Shown here piece by piece: positions 61,154 to 64,000 of a stretch of DNA of 64,000 bases. The notes beneath the pieces were generated by a model. It made no database searches and was not told where the DNA came from. It saw nothing but the letters and a program-made list of their open reading frames with translations. The DNA is taken from positions 1 to 64,000 of the forward strand of contig NZ_JAPKND010000001.1 of assembly GCF_026344035.1 (NCBI RefSeq), in the 5' to 3' direction. Both the position numbers and the translations under genes were made by a program. Each line of letters starts with the position of its first letter. The first letter of the stretch is position 1. This DNA comes from Alcaligenes endophyticus. GTDB lineage: Bacteria > Pseudomonadota > Gammaproteobacteria > Burkholderiales > Burkholderiaceae_B.

Positions 61154-62830
61154 ATGAGTGCAATCATATTGCTAGTGCTAGGTCTAGGAACTATGTTTCT
61201 AGGCTATTATTTTTATTCACGCTTTATTGCCGAAAAAATATACAGAGTCGATGACAGCAGGCCCACGCCTGCGCATACCATGGAAGATGGCATCGACTTT
61301 GTCCCCACGAATAAGTTTGTGTTATGGGGTCACCACTTCACCTCCGTCGCGGGGGCAGCTCCCATTGTAGGCCCTGCGATTGCCGTCATTTGGGGGTGGC
61401 TCCCGGCCTTTTTATGGGTCACCTTAGGCACCGTTTTTTTCGCCGGCGTACACGATTTCGGCGCCATCTGGGCCAGTGTACGCAATCGCGCCAAATCGGT
61501 GGGAGCACTGACAGGGGACGTGGTGGGTAAGCGTGCCCGAGCTATTTTCATGATTGTTATTTTTCTTGTGCTACTGATGGTCAACGCCGTATTTGGCGTG
61601 GTGATTGCCGGACTGCTCATCAACAATCCAAGCTCTGTCGTGCCAGTCTGGGGTGCCATAGTAGTAGCCTTTATTATTGGTCAGGCTATTTACCGCTTTA
61701 AACTAAATTTGGGCCTAGTTTCTTTACTGGGTGTTGTGGCGCTGTATTACCTAATTTATATTGGCCCCAGTGTGCCGGTATCCTTACCCCCAGATGTTTT
61801 AGGGCTAGCCCCTAATGCCGTATGGATATTGTTGCTATTCGCTTATGCTGCGATTGCCTCGTTACTTCCGGTATGGATGTTATTACAACCACGGGATTAC
61901 ATTAACGGCTTACAACTATTCGTTGGACTGATTTTACTTTACGTCTCGGTGTTGATCAGCAATCCCACCATTGTGGCCCCCATGTATAACACCGATGTTC
62001 CCGCCGGCACCCCCTCTTTAATCCCCCTACTCTTTGTCACCATTGCTTGCGGGGCCATTTCCGGTTTCCATGGCTTAGTATCTTCCGGCACTACCTCTAA
62101 ACAACTCAACACAGAGCGCGACGGACGATTCGTCGGATACTTTGGCGCTATAGGTGAAGGCGCACTCGCCTTAGCCACCATCATTGCGGCATCAGCCGGT
62201 TTTGCAAGCTTAGCGGAATGGAAAACGGTTTATCACTCTTTTGGACAAGGTGGCGTGAACGCGTTCATTCAGGGTGGTGGCGCTATTTTGCATGCAGGTA
62301 CAGGTATTAGCACTGAAATTTCGGCCACTATGCTCACCGTGATGGCGGCCCTCTTTGCCGGTACCACCATGGATACAGGTCTACGTCTACAACGGTATAT
62401 TTTCCAAGAGTGGGGTGAAATTTATGATGTTAAATGGCTAGGCAAGGCCTTCCCAGCGACTGCCCTATCCGTTATCACGTGTTTAATCTTAGCCTTTGGC
62501 GCCGGCGGTGCAAGCGGTTCAGGTGGGCTGATCATCTGGCCACTCTTTGGTACCACGAATCAATTATTGGCCGGCTTAACCCTGCTCGTGATCGCTGTCA
62601 TGCTCGTGCGTCAGAAGTCGCCCACTATCTACATCACGGCTCCCCTGACCTTTGTGTTGGTCATGACACTGGCGGCTCTGTTGCTCCAACTAAAAGAGTT
62701 TTACCTTAAACAGAACTGGTTCTTGTTAGGCTTAGATATCATCGTACTCATCGCTGCCATTCTGGTGACACTAGAGTGCATCTCCGCCTTACGTCGAGAA
62801 AAACGAGCGGCTGCCTTAGTCAGTTCGTAA
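61154..62830 (+). CDS. cstA: Carbon starvation protein A family transporter (CstA), short form
   Basis: The 558-residue membrane protein of the CstA family, thought to import peptides or pyruvate-like substrates, has the N-terminal signature FVPTNKFVLWGHHFTSVAGA, then GPAIAVIWGWLPAFLWV, and many helices (about 14). E. coli CstA and BtsT are about 700 residues, so this is the shorter type. GGAGGGGGAG gives a strong ribosome site. It heads a cluster with a CC-ending small protein and an ArsA-type ATPase. Confidence 0.92.
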   Translation: MSAIILLVLGLGTMFLGYYFYSRFIAEKIYRVDDSRPTPAHTMEDGIDFVPTNKFVLWGHHFTSVAGAAPIVGPAIAVIWGWLPAFLWVTLGTVFFAGVHDFGAIWASVRNRAKSVGALTGDVVGKRARAIFMIVIFLVLLMVNAVFGVVIAGLLINNPSSVVPVWGAIVVAFIIGQAIYRFKLNLGLVSLLGVVALYYLIYIGPSVPVSLPPDVLGLAPNAVWILLLFAYAAIASLLPVWMLLQPRDYINGLQLFVGLILLYVSVLISNPTIVAPMYNTDVPAGTPSLIPLLFVTIACGAISGFHGLVSSGTTSKQLNTERDGRFVGYFGAIGEGALALATIIAASAGFASLAEWKTVYHSFGQGGVNAFIQGGGAILHAGTGISTEISATMLTVMAALFAGTTMDTGLRLQRYIFQEWGEIYDVKWLGKAFPATALSVITCLILAFGAGGASGSGGLIIWPLFGTTNQLLAGLTLLVIAVMLVRQKSPTIYITAPLTFVLVMTLAALLLQLKEFYLKQNWFLLGLDIIVLIAAILVTLECISALRREKRAAALVSS

Positions 62831-62841
62831 CCTGCTGCTAC

Positions 62842-62873
62842 AGTCCCCGTCTGCTGTTCGACGGGGACTTTTT
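62842..62873 (+). terminator. Terminator or attenuator between cstA and the downstream genes
   Basis: Ten-base perfect arms (AGTCCCCGTC / GACGGGGACT) with an 8-base loop and a T tract lie in the 56-base gap after cstA. Placed inside the gene cluster, it would reduce read-through into the small protein and the ATPase gene. Confidence 0.85.
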
Positions 62874-62886
62874 ATTGGACGCTCTC

Positions 62887-63165
62887 ATGAAAGGCACTTT
62901 CTCACGTTTTAGTCATTGGTGCAAAAAAGCCAGTATCGCTGGCGAAACCTACTACAACTCACCCTATCGTGCTGCAATTGCTAGAGCCAAACGTGAAGAA
63001 GACGACCTGTTCATGCTCTTGGTGTTTTCAGAAATGATGGGCGTACCTAATCCAGCCTCATGGTATACCTTAGAGCTACAACCCTTACTTATCCAACGCT
63101 TTCACGATTGGCACATTCGTATGGGTATGGAGCGCTCCCCTCTCGACCATTTCCGCTGTTGTTAA
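62887..63165 (+). CDS. Small CC-ending protein linked to CstA (cory-CC-star type)
   Basis: The 92-residue cytoplasmic protein begins MKGTFSRFSHWCKKA and ends FRCC at the stop. It resembles the small proteins that NCBI names cory-CC-star, found between short cstA and arsA-like genes, with a conserved terminal Cys pair. I recall the family name but could not check it here. The gene stops 1 base before the ATPase ATG, so the two are coupled. Function unknown; a terminal CC suggests metal or thiol chemistry. Confidence 0.75.
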   Translation: MKGTFSRFSHWCKKASIAGETYYNSPYRAAIARAKREEDDLFMLLVFSEMMGVPNPASWYTLELQPLLIQRFHDWHIRMGMERSPLDHFRCC

Positions 63166-63166
63166 T

Positions 63167-64000
63167 ATGAATTCTTTATCCATCACTGAGCTTCTTCAAC
63201 AACGGCAGCTACTATTACTCGGTGGTAAAGGCGGCGTAGGCAAAACGACAATGTCCTCGTCATTAGCAGTGTTGGCCGCGTCGCTAGGACGTCGAGTGTT
63301 GCTGGTTTCTACAGATCCGGCACATAGCCTCAGCGATGCCTTTGCGCGCCAGATAGGTGCGCATACCACCATGCTAGCCCCTAATTTATGGGGTTTAGAA
63401 ATAGATCCTGATGCCGAAGCTGAGGCCTATTTAGAGCGCGTTCTAGCCCAAATGCGACGCTACGCAGGCCCGGATCAAATCAATGAGTTACAGCGCCAGC
63501 TACAACTGACGCGTCAATCGCCTGGTGCCCAAGAGGCTGCATTGCTTGAGCGCTTATCCAACGTGATTGAGTCTGGCTTAGAAAATTACGATCTCGTCAT
63601 AATAGATACCGCGCCCACAGGCCACACGCTACGTTTACTCAGCCTGCCTGAGGTTATGGCTGCCTGGACGGACGGATTACTGCGGCACAACAAACGCTCG
63701 CAACACCTGGGCTCGGTACTTAAGCATTTAACCCCCGCACGGAGTATAGACAGCCTCACGGGTGACCCTACCGAGCATCACACTGCCGAACTGAGCGATA
63801 AAGATAAAGAGCTTGTAAATACCTTGACGCGCCGTCAGAGCCTTTTCCACCGTACTCGCCGGCGCTTGAGCGACGCGAACACTACCGCTTTTATTTTTGT
63901 ATTAACGCCAGAACGCTTACCTATACTTGAAACCGAACGGGCAGTAAAAACGCTACAAGAGCAAAAGATCCCCATTGCAGGACTGATTGTGAATCGGCTC
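63167..64000 (+). CDS. ArsA/GET3-family ATPase, partial at the window edge
   Basis: The gene is open to the end of the window (278 codons seen). It has the deviant P-loop LLGGKGGVGKTT (near residue 18), the switch-I motif VSTDPAHSLSDAFA, and the switch-II motif DTAPTGHTLRLLSLP, all diagnostic of ArsA/TRC40 ATPases. No arsenic genes lie nearby, so a role with CstA and the small CC protein is more likely than arsenite export. ATG at 63167 is the start. No single-copy/tandem-copy judgement is possible without the rest. Confidence 0.88.
   Translation, partial: MNSLSITELLQQRQLLLLGGKGGVGKTTMSSSLAVLAASLGRRVLLVSTDPAHSLSDAFARQIGAHTTMLAPNLWGLEIDPDAEAEAYLERVLAQMRRYAGPDQINELQRQLQLTRQSPGAQEAALLERLSNVIESGLENYDLVIIDTAPTGHTLRLLSLPEVMAAWTDGLLRHNKRSQHLGSVLKHLTPARSIDSLTGDPTEHHTAELSDKDKELVNTLTRRQSLFHRTRRRLSDANTTAFIFVLTPERLPILETERAVKTLQEQKIPIAGLIVNRL

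Overview
The window looks like a chromosomal segment of a betaproteobacterium of the Alcaligenaceae type, with roughly 50% GC. The evidence is the gene order: hrcA, hemH, grpE, dnaK and dnaJ run divergently from nadK-recN and are followed by fur, bamE, dapB and murB, an arrangement familiar from Bordetella and its relatives. Tripartite TRAP and TCT carboxylate transporters and a fused indolepyruvate ferredoxin oxidoreductase fit the same group. I cannot name the genus from the sequence alone.

Layout. (1) 1-5.7 kb is an accessory surface region. It holds a two-partner secretion transporter (TpsB), two paralogous MarR-type regulators, and a Gly-rich repeat lipoprotein. Two closely similar sigma-54 (RpoN) promoters sit in front of a 27-codon leader ORF plus the first MarR gene and in front of the lipoprotein plus the second MarR gene. 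A pair of GTTACGTAAC palindromes lies about 100 bp upstream of the first promoter. (2) 5.8-11.6 kb holds an M16 peptidase, a chimeric secreted protein (an STN domain joined to a GC-rich piece of a filamentous-haemagglutinin C terminus), a Trp-rich small protein and cardiolipin synthase. (3) 11.7-19 kb is a malonate-use operon on the minus strand: a GntR regulator, malonyl-CoA decarboxylase, a crotonase, malonyl-CoA synthetase and a TRAP transporter. (4) 19.1-30.6 kb holds tctAB without tctC, tRNA-Arg, outer-membrane phospholipase A, a LysR gene divergent from indolepyruvate oxidoreductase, a Fur-boxed pair of miniature FecI-like and FecR-like genes, and metC divergent from an Lrp/AsnC regulator. 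(5) 30.7-49.1 kb is mainly core: bamC-dapA, an M50 protease, a Sua5/YciO protein, tRNA-His, the dnaKJ/grpE chaperones with clear sigma-32 promoters, hemH, hrcA, nadK, recN, fur, bamE, dapB, murB, three tRNAs, ferredoxin and dbpA. (6) 49.2-64 kb holds a transglutaminase-like/MerT-like/MerP-like trio, fadH, an uncharacterised protein with a possible nuclease-fold motif and an acetolactate synthase. It continues with a pyridoxal-phosphate homeostasis cluster (yggS, pdxY and a MocR-type regulator) marked by three copies of a palindromic operator. It ends with a cstA / CC-ending small protein / ArsA-GET3 ATPase cluster cut by the window edge.

The strongest candidates for undescribed biology are the sigma-54/MarR/repeat-lipoprotein locus, the STN-haemagglutinin chimera, the stripped-down FecI/FecR pair, and the MocR operators, one of which lies at the predicted start point of a tRNA-Cys gene. 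No CRISPR array, prophage, transposase or rRNA operon was seen.
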